Origin: Entomomonas sp945283395
Lineage (GTDB): Bacteria > Pseudomonadota > Gammaproteobacteria > Pseudomonadales > Pseudomonadaceae
Length of the DNA stretch: 64,000 bases
Reading direction: 5' to 3'
NCBI GenBank assembly: GCA_946480835.1
Contig: CAMLLC010000005.1
Coordinates: 93,936 to 157,935, forward strand
Positions 9,410 to 18,473 of this stretch are shown piece by piece. A program made the position numbers and the translations under genes. Numbering within the stretch: position 1 is the first letter of the stretch; each line of letters opens with the position of its first letter. The notes beneath the pieces are model-generated. The model saw only the letters and a list, made by a program, of their open reading frames with translations. It ran no database searches and was not told the DNA's origin.

Positions 9410-9862
9410 TTAATCACAATAAACTACATATTGTCCTGTAAAGATTACCGCTTCCTTACCCTCATACATTATGACAGACTTCAAAGCTAGTCTACCCTTA
9501 TGATGACGTTTAAAAATCTTTTCAAATTTTAGCCATTCTGACTCGTCTGGAGCGCTACAAACAACTTGACTATCACCTAAAACTGGATGAGGATAATTTA
9601 TTTGCCCCTCATGTATCACAATATGACCATTATCTATACCTAATTCTTTTAATCTTAAATGCATCCATCCCCAACCAGCTAACACTGCGCCACAATATAA
9701 ACTACCTCCAAAAACACTACTCATATGATTAATATTAGTTGCTAATGGTAATTTCAGCTTTAATTGATGATTTTGCCAATTTTCTACTGATATTTGCAAT
9801 GCTTTAGTAATAGGTATCTCTTCATAAAGCAACTGTAACAAATAGTCACATACTTCTGTCAT
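9410..9862 (-). CDS. YiiD C-terminal-type thioesterase (hotdog fold)
   Basis: The product is 150 residues and resembles the thioesterase domain found at the C terminus of E. coli YiiD (fatty-acid biosynthesis accessory protein, FabY). The features are NHMSSVFGGSLYCGAVLAGW, where the hotdog helix packs, and NYPHPVLGDSQVVCSAP in the sheet. It is a stand-alone domain without an acetyltransferase partner. It probably acts on an acyl-thioester in the cytoplasm; the substrate is unknown. It lies between a lipoprotein gene and phoQ on the same strand. Confidence 0.75.
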   Translation of the reverse strand: MTEVCDYLLQLLYEEIPITKALQISVENWQNHQLKLKLPLATNINHMSSVFGGSLYCGAVLAGWGWMHLRLKELGIDNGHIVIHEGQINYPHPVLGDSQVVCSAPDESEWLKFEKIFKRHHKGRLALKSVIMYEGKEAVIFTGQYVVYCD

Positions 9863-9919
9863 TCTATGTTCCTTAACAACAAATACCCTATACAGGGTCT
9901 TAACTAAATAATTTCTTTA

Positions 9920-11347
9920 CTACAAAGGAAAATGGATACGAAAACAAGCACCTCCTAAGGCAGAATCAACTATTTCCAAATATCCGTTATAACCTTCTAA
10001 AATATCTTGCACCACCGCTAATCCTATACCCTGCCCAGGATTTAAACTATCCCCACGAACACCACGCTGAAGCACACTTTTTCGTTTGCCCATAGGAATT
10101 CCAGGACCATCATCTGCAATTTCTATCAATACTTCATGCTGAAATTCATGCCCTGTTAAAGATATTTGACTCAGACAAAGACGATAGGCATTTTCTAATA
10201 AATTACCAAATAACTCTAGCAATGCGGCCTCTTCAGCATGTATTTCAATACTAGGAGATAATTCGACCGTTATTATGACTTGTTTATCCGCATAAACTTT
10301 ATTTAATGTCGATGCTAGTGAATCAATCAAAGGTCTTACCTTAATTTGCTTACCTATCAGAGCGCCTTTACGTTGGGTAGCTCTTTGCAACTGATAGCCT
10401 ATTTGCTGTCCCATGCGCTCTATTTGAGTTTGCATAATAGCTAATTGCTGAGTAGCTTCAGTATCTTTTGTTTTTAACTCATCTAATGAATTTTGCAAAA
10501 CGGTTAAAGGAGTCTTCAAACTATGAGCCAAATCCCCCAGGGTATCCTGATAGCGTTCTCTTTGCATTCTTTCAGTAGTCAATAATCTATTTAAAGATTT
10601 AGTTAAGCGCCGTATTTCACTGGGTACATTTTCATCTAATTGTTCTCTTTTCCCTGCCTCAATATCATCAAGTTGTCGTCCCAGTCGACGTAGGGGTTTC
10701 AGTCCCCAACTTAAACCCACTGCTAACAAACCTAGTAAGCAAGTTAATGCAATAATTAACCATAATTCAAAACGCCTTAGAAAGCTGGTACGTAATATAT
10801 CATATTCTGTTACTGGCTCCATCGTTATCACACTTAAATCAGGGCCACCTAAGTTTATTTCTTTATCATAAACGTAATAATGGCGTCCTAACGAATCTGT
10901 TGATAATCTAAAATCACCTTTGGTAACTCTACTGTCTGTTAGATTAGCATCAAAATCCTCAACTTTCTTAGCATAGGTGATGTCTTTGTCTACTGGTGTA
11001 TTAAAGTTGATATCATTTTCTGTGGCAGTATTATTAATTGTAGAGGTGAGTGCTGTAATTTTATTATTATTTTTTTGCGTATAAATATAACTTAATCGTC
11101 CATTTCGCCCTACAGTATTCAGACTTAAATCCTGTAAAGTGTCGGGCAAAGTTAATTCACCATCTACTACTTTAGCTGCAGTAATAAGTGCATTAGCTTC
11201 TTCTTCTAACCTGACATTAGAAAAACGTTGTACTGCTTGGTCAAAAGCTTCTCTTATCATAGGCATTAGTCCTGCTAGGAATATAGCAAGAAAAATCGCA
11301 CAACAAGCAATCAAACGTACCCGAAACGAGCGAATAATCAATGGCAT
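9920..11347 (-). CDS. phoQ: PhoQ-type sensor histidine kinase
   Basis: The 475-residue sensor kinase has one transmembrane helix at about 10–30, a periplasmic domain to about 190, a second helix at about 196–216, HAMP, then the H-box LAHSLKTPLTVLQ with His275. The ATP-binding motifs FGNLLENA, DDGPGIP and GQGIGLAV follow. The HSLKTP H-box is that of Pseudomonas and enteric PhoQ, which senses low Mg2+, acid and cationic peptides. It overlaps the phoP end by 10 bases, so it is translationally coupled. The periplasmic domain has acidic stretches (NDINFNTPVDKD), but the acidic patch cannot be assigned by eye. Confidence 0.85.
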   Translation of the reverse strand: MPLIIRSFRVRLIACCAIFLAIFLAGLMPMIREAFDQAVQRFSNVRLEEEANALITAAKVVDGELTLPDTLQDLSLNTVGRNGRLSYIYTQKNNNKITALTSTINNTATENDINFNTPVDKDITYAKKVEDFDANLTDSRVTKGDFRLSTDSLGRHYYVYDKEINLGGPDLSVITMEPVTEYDILRTSFLRRFELWLIIALTCLLGLLAVGLSWGLKPLRRLGRQLDDIEAGKREQLDENVPSEIRRLTKSLNRLLTTERMQRERYQDTLGDLAHSLKTPLTVLQNSLDELKTKDTEATQQLAIMQTQIERMGQQIGYQLQRATQRKGALIGKQIKVRPLIDSLASTLNKVYADKQVIITVELSPSIEIHAEEAALLELFGNLLENAYRLCLSQISLTGHEFQHEVLIEIADDGPGIPMGKRKSVLQRGVRGDSLNPGQGIGLAVVQDILEGYNGYLEIVDSALGGACFRIHFPL

Positions 11348-12018
11348 GGCTCCTTAAATAAATAACCTTGCCCCCGTACTGTTTCAATAGGCTGAATACC
11401 ACATTGAGTTTCTAATTTACGGCGTAATCGCCCTACTAAAACCTCTATAACATTACTATCCCGTTCTTCTTCATCTTTATAAAGTTGCTCCATCAACCTT
11501 TCTTTTTCTACTACCTGTTGATGATGGCGCATTAAATATTCAAGCAATCTATATTCATAAGCTGTCAGCTGTAATGGATTATCGCCACAAAAAGCTCTTT
11601 TTCTATTTAAGTCAAGACGCAGATTACCCGCTGTTAATATAGGTTGCACTATGCCTGATGCTCTTCTATTTAAAACATTTAGTCGTGCTTCTAACTCTTC
11701 AAATTGAAAAGGTTTAACTACGTAATCATCTGCCCCCGTACTTAGCCCCTCAACTTTATCTTGCCAACTGCCACGCGCAGTTAAGATTAAAATAGGAAAC
11801 GTATAATCATTAGCGCGTAGTTGCCGAATTAATTCCAATCCATCAGTCCCACCAGGTAAACCAATATCTATAATGGCTATATCATAATTATTTGCTATAG
11901 CTTGTTGTAATGCTTCTTTAGCAGTAGCTACCGCAGAAACAATATGCCCTATATCAGACAACCTTACATTTAAATGATGTCTTAATAATTGCTCATCTTC
12001 TACAATTAGTATTTTCAT
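11338..12018 (-). CDS. phoP: PhoP response regulator (OmpR family)
   Basis: The 226-residue regulator has a receiver domain with phospho-acceptor Asp51 (AIIDIGLPGG) and Lys in DDYVVKPFQFEELEARL, then a winged-helix DNA-binding domain ending RTVRGQGYLF-like (ETVRGQGYLF). The sequence around QDKVEGLSTGADDYVVKPF is characteristic of Pseudomonas PhoP. It precedes and overlaps phoQ. The known regulon of this pair includes lipid A modification and SlyB. Two eptA genes and two slyB-like genes occur within 10 kb, but no PhoP box was identified with confidence upstream of them. Confidence 0.9.
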   Translation of the reverse strand: MKILIVEDEQLLRHHLNVRLSDIGHIVSAVATAKEALQQAIANNYDIAIIDIGLPGGTDGLELIRQLRANDYTFPILILTARGSWQDKVEGLSTGADDYVVKPFQFEELEARLNVLNRRASGIVQPILTAGNLRLDLNRKRAFCGDNPLQLTAYEYRLLEYLMRHHQQVVEKERLMEQLYKDEEERDSNVIEVLVGRLRRKLETQCGIQPIETVRGQGYLFKEPCH

Positions 12019-12060
12019 CAGACTTTTCCTATTCCTTAGATCATGCTTAATGCAATTATA

Positions 12061-12729
12061 TTAACGAATAAAGCCATGCTCTATCAAAAAAGATTCCGTT
12101 AAATGACAGGCTGGTTGTTCACCTAGCGATTGTGATTTTGAAGCCATTAATAATCGTTCTATATAGCGAGCTAACAAATCAACCTCTATATTAATTAATT
12201 GTCCCACTTTATATCCACTAAATATAGTTTCTGTTAAAGTCTGGGGGATAATATTTAAATCGAAATTAAGGTTATCTACCGCATTCACTGTTAAACTAGT
12301 ACCATCAATCGTAATCGAGCCTTTAATAGCAATATATTTAGCTAACTCTACTGGTACTTTAATTTTAAAAAATAAGGAACGCGCTGCTTGTTTAATCTCA
12401 ACAATTTTACCAACACCATCGACGTGGCCGCTCACTAAATGTCCACCTAAACGAGTAGTTGGCGTAAGAGCTTTTTCTAAATTAATTTTTTGTCCTATCT
12501 GAAGATTATTAAAAGTTGTACACTTGAGTGTCTCACCACTCACATCAGCCCAAAAAGTTTGCTTCTCTAATTCGATTACTGTAAGACATACCCCATTAAC
12601 TGCAATACTATCACCTAACTTTACATCAGTTAAGTCTAATTTGCCTGTTGCAACCTGTAAATGCAGATCACCCTGCTTAGATTCAAGTTGCTTTATGGTT
12701 CCAATTGCTTGGATAATTCCAGTAAACAT
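12061..12729 (-). CDS. ribE: Riboflavin synthase alpha subunit
   Basis: This enzyme dismutates two 6,7-dimethyl-8-ribityllumazines to riboflavin. The protein is 222 residues from ATG at 12729, starting MFTGIIQAIGTI, the near-universal N terminus of the family. It shows the tandem lumazine-binding barrels, with repeated GDSIAVNGVCLTV and GSITIDGTSLTVN. The longer in-frame extension upstream lacks family similarity and is rejected. No FMN riboswitch is visible before it. It is a single gene ending shortly before phoP. Confidence 0.95.
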   Translation of the reverse strand: MFTGIIQAIGTIKQLESKQGDLHLQVATGKLDLTDVKLGDSIAVNGVCLTVIELEKQTFWADVSGETLKCTTFNNLQIGQKINLEKALTPTTRLGGHLVSGHVDGVGKIVEIKQAARSLFFKIKVPVELAKYIAIKGSITIDGTSLTVNAVDNLNFDLNIIPQTLTETIFSGYKVGQLINIEVDLLARYIERLLMASKSQSLGEQPACHLTESFLIEHGFIR

Positions 12730-12810
12730 ATAATATATCGACCTATATTGTTTTATTGAGCTATATGACAAATAACTCATTATGTTAATCTATTTAGCTT
12801 TTTTCTACAA

Positions 12811-12850
12811 AACAAAAAGGCTAACCTAACTATAGATTAGCCTTTTTGTT
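12811..12850 (-). terminator. Rho-independent terminator after DUF1090 gene
   Basis: A 14-bp stem (AACAAAAAGGCTAA paired with TTAGCCTTTTTGTT) with a 12-nt loop starts a few bases beyond the stop codon of the DUF1090 gene. The T-run lies on the minus strand. It separates that gene from ribE. Confidence 0.85.
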
Positions 12851-12861
12851 TGCTCATCAAC

Positions 12862-13257
12862 TTACTTTGAATAAATGGCAAATTCCTGTTGAGCCTTTTC
12901 TAGCTCTTGCTTAGCTTCAACCAATTTTTTCTGCTGCTTAGCTATCTTGTTAGGTTTACCTTTAGCTTGTGCTTGTTTAAGAGCAGCCTCACGTTCTGCT
13001 ACCTTTTGTTGTTTGTCTGCAATTTTTCTCTTAAGTTCAGTAACTATCTTTTGTTCTGAGCAATTTTCTTTAACTTCTGCTAAGGCTTTCTCTAATCCTG
13101 TTACCTTTTGGGCATTACCATGCGCCTGAGCATAATCAATTTGTTTTTGAATTTCACTAGCTTTAATATCACAGCCTTTCTTAAAATCATCTGCATATAC
13201 AAATGAAATTAGGCACGATAAAACTATTAAAATAAGCTTAACATTTTGTTTATACAT
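12862..13257 (-). CDS. DUF1090 family periplasmic coiled-coil protein (YqjC-like)
   Basis: The 131-residue product starts at ATG 13257 behind a clear AAGGTG ribosome site. It has a cleavable signal peptide (LILIVLSCLISFVYA), then CDIKASEIQKQIDYAQAHGN and a long Lys/Glu/Gln-rich coiled coil. This pattern is that of DUF1090 (E. coli YqjC), a periplasmic protein of unknown role. Two cysteines (GCDIK and ENCSEQ) could form a disulfide. It follows a PepSY-type gene on the same strand with a 68-bp gap. Confidence 0.85.
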   Translation of the reverse strand: MYKQNVKLILIVLSCLISFVYADDFKKGCDIKASEIQKQIDYAQAHGNAQKVTGLEKALAEVKENCSEQKIVTELKRKIADKQQKVAEREAALKQAQAKGKPNKIAKQQKKLVEAKQELEKAQQEFAIYSK

Positions 13258-13325
13258 TTTTATAACACCTTTTCTAACAGTAAATTTATTTATTTTCAGA
13301 TAGATAGCCAAAAAATAAACAGTAA

Positions 13326-13646
13326 CTAATCGATCATATTGCTTATTATTTCTCCAGTTTGTGCGTCAAAATCAACATTCCACCGAATTTTTTTATTATC
13401 TAATAAACTCACTCTATAAATATAACGACCATATACTTGCTTTAATCCACTACCCTTTCGCATTTGACTACCTAAATGCTTGTCTAAAGCAATTTGAATT
13501 AACTCATCAGTATCCTTAAAAACCACCTGATTAGACATTAAATCGCTCGATTCAATATTCTTTAGGCAGAGTGAGTGAGCTACATTGGCAATAAAAGATA
13601 AACTTATCACCAAGATTAACCTAACAACTAATTGTATCACTGACAA
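13326..13646 (-). CDS. Small exported PepSY-like protein
   Basis: The 106-residue protein has a signal peptide (LILVISLSFIANVAHS) and one PepSY-like domain ending in the signature DFDAQTGEIISNMI. PepSY domains are short periplasmic modules that bind or inhibit proteases or act as sensor appendages. In Pseudomonas, PepSY genes are often near two-component systems, and phoPQ lies about 1.3 kb away. The family call rests on the C-terminal motif and size. Confidence 0.7.
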   Translation of the reverse strand: MSVIQLVVRLILVISLSFIANVAHSLCLKNIESSDLMSNQVVFKDTDELIQIALDKHLGSQMRKGSGLKQVYGRYIYRVSLLDNKKIRWNVDFDAQTGEIISNMID

Positions 13647-14197
13647 AACTTTATATTCTCATGGTTGTATAACTTTAATAATAGCTATAAGTTATCCATC
13701 ATATTGCTTCATAACAGCAACCCAATTACCCTTATAATGCAATTTTCCCATTACATGGTAGAGCTAATGAAAGGATATAGCTTACTCTTAATCACTAATA
13801 TTAGCTGAGCTACTAACACTCGACCAGCATAAAACGGTGACATTATTTTTCAACTCTTTATTACTTTGCAAAGCTTTGCTATCAAAAAAGTAATTCAATT
13901 ACCTATAAGCCATACATTTTATTATATTCGAAAGGCTATCCTATGCATTTATGAAGCTATCCAAACCTGTTACTTTAGCCATCATAAAAACAGGATTAAC
14001 AGCGTTAGAAACTGTTCAGACTATTTAATTAATATGGATTAACCACTATTAAAAAACTCTAGCTGAAATAAAACTAAACTGAGATTAAAGTATCTGCTTT
14101 TTATGGTTAATATTCAACATTAATGTTAGGTAGAAAATATCGTATATAACAATTTACATGAGCTAGAATTAAGATATTATAGCCCATGTAACATAAT
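13647..14197 (+). other. 551-bp gap without a recognisable gene
   Basis: The stretch is AT-rich and has stops in all frames. A 20-codon minus-strand piece at about 13694–13760 (reading LHYKGNWVAVMKQYDG before a stop) looks protein-like and may be the tail of a decayed gene. No matching upstream part was found. No RNA gene or strong terminator was seen. Confidence 0.4.
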
Positions 14198-14677
14198 TTA
14201 CTGATCTAACTCTACCCTTGTCGTGTTACCTTCTTGAAGAATACGTACTCTATCACCCACACGAAATATTTGATTTTGTTGAACTTGTTGGACAATAGAA
14301 ATTTCTTGACCTGAATCTTTTTGAATCGTTATTTCAACACCTTTAGCTTTAGTTAAGCCTTCTTGCGTTGCTTCTCCCAATAACCCACCAGCAACAGCAC
14401 CTATTACCGCAGAGACTAGGTGCCCATGCCCACCTCCAGCTAAACTACCTGCAGCACCTCCTAATACAGCACCTGTACCAGAGCCAACCCAATTTTCTTC
14501 ACCGCTAATTTTGACTAATTTTAAACTTCTAATAACCCCTTTATCTATAGTAGCTACTTGTCGCACTTGATCTCTAGAATAAGTATCGGCATCCAAATCA
14601 CTAGCGCAGCCAACCAATCCTATGCTACTAACTACATTTACCATTAATAAAACAAACAAGGACTTTTTAAATAACAT
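14198..14677 (-). CDS. slyB: SlyB-like outer-membrane lipoprotein (glycine-zipper)
   Basis: The 159-residue product has a lipoprotein signal with the lipobox GLVGC and a central glycine-zipper hairpin (GTGAVLGGAAGSLAGGG and AVIGAVAGGLLGEA). The C-terminal beta region ends VGDRVRILQEG. SlyB forms ring-like lipid nanodomains in the outer membrane and is a PhoP target in enterics. ATG at 14677 is preferred over the adjoining GTG because AGAGG sits six bases upstream. A related gene lies upstream on the same strand, with which it shares the zipper and the C-terminal VGDRVR/EGDRVR motif. Confidence 0.85.
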   Translation of the reverse strand: MLFKKSLFVLLMVNVVSSIGLVGCASDLDADTYSRDQVRQVATIDKGVIRSLKLVKISGEENWVGSGTGAVLGGAAGSLAGGGHGHLVSAVIGAVAGGLLGEATQEGLTKAKGVEITIQKDSGQEISIVQQVQQNQIFRVGDRVRILQEGNTTRVELDQ

Positions 14678-14818
14678 CACTAACCTCTTAACTAAATTGA
14701 AAATAAACTGATCTTAAATATTAATTATTTCTTTTGCATCTTCACTAACAAGCGGGCTTAACACGTATCTATAACTACTTTTAAATCAATCTATTTATAA
14801 CTAGCACGAACCTAATTG

Positions 14819-14840
14819 ATTGATTTATCTATAAATCAAT
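14819..14840. promoter_or_regulatory. Perfect 10-bp palindrome between the two slyB-like genes
   Basis: ATTGATTTAT and ATAAATCAAT form perfect inverted arms around a CT centre, about 140 bases upstream of the downstream slyB-like gene. A similar AAATCAATCTAT string lies 35 bases to the left. The symmetry suits a dimeric regulator site, but AT-rich DNA produces such palindromes by chance. No known operator is matched. Confidence 0.3.
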
Positions 14841-14965
14841 TTATTTCACAAAAGTCCCTGTGATAAGCAACAACTTGAAAAATTATCCTAAGATAGCCAA
14901 TAGTTATTAAATCACTTATTTATATCTTATCAATTATCAAAAAGTTTTAATAACCAACTTCCAAT

Positions 14966-15424
14966 CTATTGATGATCTACCTTAATGGCTCCATTAGAAT
15001 TAGAGATAACCCTTACCCTGTCTCCTTCTCGAAACATTTGGCCTTGTTCAGGTACAACTACCACCATAAAAGTTGATCCATCATCTTTTTGTACTGCCAT
15101 TTTCAACCCTTCCCCACGCGTTAGCTGTCTCTCTACGCCACTACCTGTTAAACTTCCAGCCACAGACCCAACAATTGAGGTAGCTATTCGCCCCCAACCA
15201 TTACCTATTGCACTACCTAATAAACCACCAGCAATAGAACCACTTGTTGACCCTATCCAAGAAGAATTACCATCTACCTTAACTACTTCAGCAGTCTTTA
15301 CAGTTCCTACCATAGTGGTTTGAATGGTATCGGCCTGATAACTTTGTCTTTCATTGTTAGATGAACAAGAGGCTAGTAGTGGACAAGTTATTATTAAAAA
15401 TATACCAAGCTTCCTTAGAATCAT
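14966..15424 (-). CDS. Second SlyB-like lipoprotein (glycine-zipper)
   Basis: The 152-residue product has a lipoprotein signal (ITCPLLASC), a glycine-zipper hairpin (GSIAGGLLGSAIGNGWGR and SIVGSVAGSLTGSG) and a C-terminal part ending EGDRVRVISNSNG. It is a diverged paralogue of the neighbouring gene, 288 bp away on the same strand. A duplication is likely, and the two may occupy the same kind of outer-membrane ring. The long reading frame antisense to it is a shadow. Confidence 0.8.
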   Translation of the reverse strand: MILRKLGIFLIITCPLLASCSSNNERQSYQADTIQTTMVGTVKTAEVVKVDGNSSWIGSTSGSIAGGLLGSAIGNGWGRIATSIVGSVAGSLTGSGVERQLTRGEGLKMAVQKDDGSTFMVVVVPEQGQMFREGDRVRVISNSNGAIKVDHQ

Positions 15425-15722
15425 AATCTACCCCCTTAAAGAACAGATGATAGTATATTAGACAGCAGATTATTATATAACACCACCATTTATCTAAAAT
15501 GTATCCAATATTGTTAATATTTGTATCGTATCTCTGATAGCTTAAACAAAAATATATTGCAAATTATGACTTAACTATAATTTTTCATTATTTTCCTTAG
15601 TCATTAATCATCATATCTAACAGATTCAATAAGAAATATAATAATATGAAATAGTTATAAAAATTATCCAGTATATTAACCAACAGTTCTAGCCTTAAAA
15701 AATGGGATTCAATCAATTAACT
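15425..15722 (+). other. 298-bp gap without a recognisable gene
   Basis: It is an AT-rich region between the start of the second slyB-like gene and the end of the L,D-transpeptidase gene. It presumably holds the slyB promoter. Nothing else is distinguishable. Confidence 0.4.
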
Positions 15723-16634
15723 CTATGGAGTAAATTGATATCTACCATTTACTACTGAAATAGGTGATATTTGACGAGTTCGTTCAAAAGCATCATAACC
15801 AACCTTTAAATTTGTCCAAAAGCTATACCACTTATGATTTTTCATTTTACGCATATTATTATCAGTTAAAGCAAATGGATAAACCTGTACTTGAATGCTT
15901 GATTGGCCAGCAGCAAAAGCACCATACATAAGGGTATAAATTTCTGCTATGCGACTATTAGTCATTGCATAACACCCAATTGAGACACATTCACCGTGTA
16001 CCATTAAGGCATTTCCTGTTCGGTTATAGTATCTATCATAAGCATTGGGATATCCCAAATCAAAAGATAGAAAATAACTGCTATTAGGATTTAATTGTTT
16101 CGGATAGACAATATAAAATCCTTCCGGTGCTTGTCTATCGCCATTTTTGGTTTTTGGTCCTAATTGACCAGAAAAACGACAAATATCATAAGTTTTAAAA
16201 AGTACATACCTATCATTTTTCTTAACCCATACTTCTAATATTGAAGGCACTTTAAAAATACGTATTACTATTGAGCTACCAAAGTTAAACCCCCTAGCTT
16301 CTAATTGCTTTGTTAAATGGGGAGTATATAAACTAATTACATTATTAGCTTTAATGCTAGTGGGAATATTTGTATTGATGGCCAGTTTAGTAGGTTTAGA
16401 TAAATCCTTGGCGATTAAATAATCTTTAACAACACTTGAAAGGTCATCCAAATAAGGAAATAACTGTTTAATACCTACATCATCAATTATTATATTTTCA
16501 GCTAATGGTTGTGAACTAGGAGATTCTAACCAATTAACTTTCAACTTTGCGCATAACACTACAAGGATAATAGCTAAACAACCAATTAAGGCTAAACAAA
16601 ATAAACTAATTTTAATAAAGTGGTTTTTAAACAT
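15723..16634 (-). CDS. YafK/LdtF-type L,D-transpeptidase family protein
   Basis: The 303-residue protein has one N-terminal transmembrane anchor (about 9–30) and a YkuD catalytic domain with the signature MVHGECVSIGCYAMTN. This holds the His, Ser and nucleophilic Cys of the HGxxxSxGC motif. The long helical N-terminal segment and late active site resemble YafK (LdtF/DpaA), which detaches Braun lipoprotein from peptidoglycan, rather than the crosslinking enzymes. Which reaction this one performs cannot be read from sequence. It stands alone between intergenic regions. Confidence 0.82.
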   Translation of the reverse strand: MFKNHFIKISLFCLALIGCLAIILVVLCAKLKVNWLESPSSQPLAENIIIDDVGIKQLFPYLDDLSSVVKDYLIAKDLSKPTKLAINTNIPTSIKANNVISLYTPHLTKQLEARGFNFGSSIVIRIFKVPSILEVWVKKNDRYVLFKTYDICRFSGQLGPKTKNGDRQAPEGFYIVYPKQLNPNSSYFLSFDLGYPNAYDRYYNRTGNALMVHGECVSIGCYAMTNSRIAEIYTLMYGAFAAGQSSIQVQVYPFALTDNNMRKMKNHKWYSFWTNLKVGYDAFERTRQISPISVVNGRYQFTP

Positions 16635-16885
16635 GGTTCAAATAATCTAAAAAAATATGATTAATCAACATAATAAAAGCAAACAGGTTATTTTACCTAG
16701 TAAAAATAATATTTTTAAATAAAATATTATATATTAAGTGATTCTTAAGTATTTTTATGGGAAACTTGAGCTAGCACTTTTTATCAAAATGATTTTACAT
16801 CAGTTGTGAATCTGGCATAATTATAAGATTTATTTTTAACAATAATTTTTATTAAATAACCAGTTCAAACCAACGGAAATCTTAA

Positions 16886-18424
16886 ATGAGCCAAACCAAA
16901 GTATTCACCGACATTAGCATTGCCCAACTTATTCAAGAAGCCATTCAACGTCAAGAAGGTGAATTTGCAGCTAATGGAGCTTTAGCTGTCAAAACAGGAC
17001 ATCGCACAGGCCGTTCGCCAGCCGATAGATTTATTGTTGAAGAACCTAGCAGTCAATCTAAAATTGATTGGGGCACAGTTAATAAACCTTTCCCTTCCGA
17101 TAAATTTGACGCTTTATGGCAACGAGTTGAAAATTATCTTGAACAACGTGATCATTTTATTTCACACGTTCACGTAGGGGCAGATTTAAATCATTATTTA
17201 GCAGTTAAAATGACTACTGAAACGGCATGGCACAATCTTTTTGGTCGTTCTTTATTTATCAATCCTATGCAATATAATCCTAGTGCCCTAGAAGAATGGC
17301 AAATATTAAATGCTCCTCACTTTATGTGTAATCCTGAACGCGATGGAACTAATTCCGATGGAGTAGTTATTATTAATTTTGCTAGCAAAAAAGTATTATT
17401 AGCAGGAATGCCTTATGCAGGCGAAATGAAAAAATCTATGTTTGCAGTACAAAATTTTCTATTACCTGAGAAAGATGTACTTCCTATGCATTGTGCAGCT
17501 AATGTTGGAGAACAAGGTGATGTAACATTATTTTTTGGTTTATCAGGAACTGGTAAAACGACATTATCAGCTAATGAAAGTCGTTATTTGATAGGTGATG
17601 ATGAACATGGTTGGGGGGTAGGTACAGTATTTAATATTGAAGGTGGATGCTATGCTAAATGTATTGATCTCACTGAAAAAAATGAACCTGTTATATGGAA
17701 AGCTATTCGTTTTGGTAGTGTGTTAGAAAATGTTGTACTAAATACTAAGACTCGTGAACCAGATTATACTGATGATAGCTTAACGCAAAATACCAGAGCA
17801 TGCTATCCACGTAATTTTATAGCCAAACGTGCCGCCAATAATATGGGTGGGGAACCTAATGCAGTTATTTTCCTTACCTGTGACTTAACAGGTGTCATAC
17901 CTCCTATCTCTATATTAAATAATGAACAAGCCGCTTATCATTTCTTATCAGGTTACACTGCCTTAGTGGGATCAACCGAGTTGGGCTCAAGTGCGGGGAT
18001 TAAATCTACTTTCTCCACTTGTTTTGGTGCTCCTTTCTTCCCGCGCCCTCCTCGTGAATATGCTGAGCTATTAATAAAGCGTATTCAAGCTTTTGGTTCT
18101 AAAGTCTATCTTGTCAATACAGGATGGACCGGCGGTGGTTATGGTGTAGGTAAACGCTTTAGCATACCCACAACGCGGAGCGTGATTGCTGCTATTCAAA
18201 GTGGCGTGTTAATAGGTACAGAAACTGAACATATTGATATTATGAATCTTGATGTTCCTAAAAAGGTACCAGGCGTTGCTACTAACCTTCTTAATCCTCG
18301 TAATACATGGGCAGATAAACTTGCTTATGATGAAGCAGCAACAGAGCTAGCAAAAAAGTTTATAGATAATTTTAGTAAATTTGAAGTTTCTGACGCTATA
18401 CGTAGAGCAGGTCCTACTTTATAA
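16886..18424 (+). CDS. pckA: Phosphoenolpyruvate carboxykinase (ATP)
   Basis: PckA converts oxaloacetate and ATP to phosphoenolpyruvate, the entry step of gluconeogenesis. The 512-residue protein has the P-loop FFGLSGTGKTTLSA near residue 220, the metal and substrate motifs GDDEHGW and GCYAK, and the ENVVLN segment. All are typical of the ATP-dependent class. Length matches the Pseudomonas enzyme. ATG at 16886 has GGAAA upstream. It is monocistronic, closed by the hairpin at 18440–18461. Confidence 0.97.
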   Translation: MSQTKVFTDISIAQLIQEAIQRQEGEFAANGALAVKTGHRTGRSPADRFIVEEPSSQSKIDWGTVNKPFPSDKFDALWQRVENYLEQRDHFISHVHVGADLNHYLAVKMTTETAWHNLFGRSLFINPMQYNPSALEEWQILNAPHFMCNPERDGTNSDGVVIINFASKKVLLAGMPYAGEMKKSMFAVQNFLLPEKDVLPMHCAANVGEQGDVTLFFGLSGTGKTTLSANESRYLIGDDEHGWGVGTVFNIEGGCYAKCIDLTEKNEPVIWKAIRFGSVLENVVLNTKTREPDYTDDSLTQNTRACYPRNFIAKRAANNMGGEPNAVIFLTCDLTGVIPPISILNNEQAAYHFLSGYTALVGSTELGSSAGIKSTFSTCFGAPFFPRPPREYAELLIKRIQAFGSKVYLVNTGWTGGGYGVGKRFSIPTTRSVIAAIQSGVLIGTETEHIDIMNLDVPKKVPGVATNLLNPRNTWADKLAYDEAATELAKKFIDNFSKFEVSDAIRRAGPTL

Positions 18425-18439
18425 TTAAGTTTTAATCAT

Positions 18440-18461
18440 AAACCCTCTTAATTGAGGGTTT
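18440..18461. terminator. Bidirectional terminator between pckA and the first eptA gene
   Basis: An 8-bp stem AAACCCTC/GAGGGTTT with a 6-nt loop lies between two convergent stop codons, 16 bases after pckA and 13 bases from the end of the facing gene. The flanks are only partly T-rich, so strength is uncertain. Confidence 0.7.
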
Positions 18462-18473
18462 AAGTTATTTATA

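Noticed and set aside
14985..15323. Plus-strand open frame of 112 codons over the second slyB-like gene
   Set aside because: It is a shadow of a glycine-rich coding sequence; the minus-strand product has a lipobox and glycine zipper.
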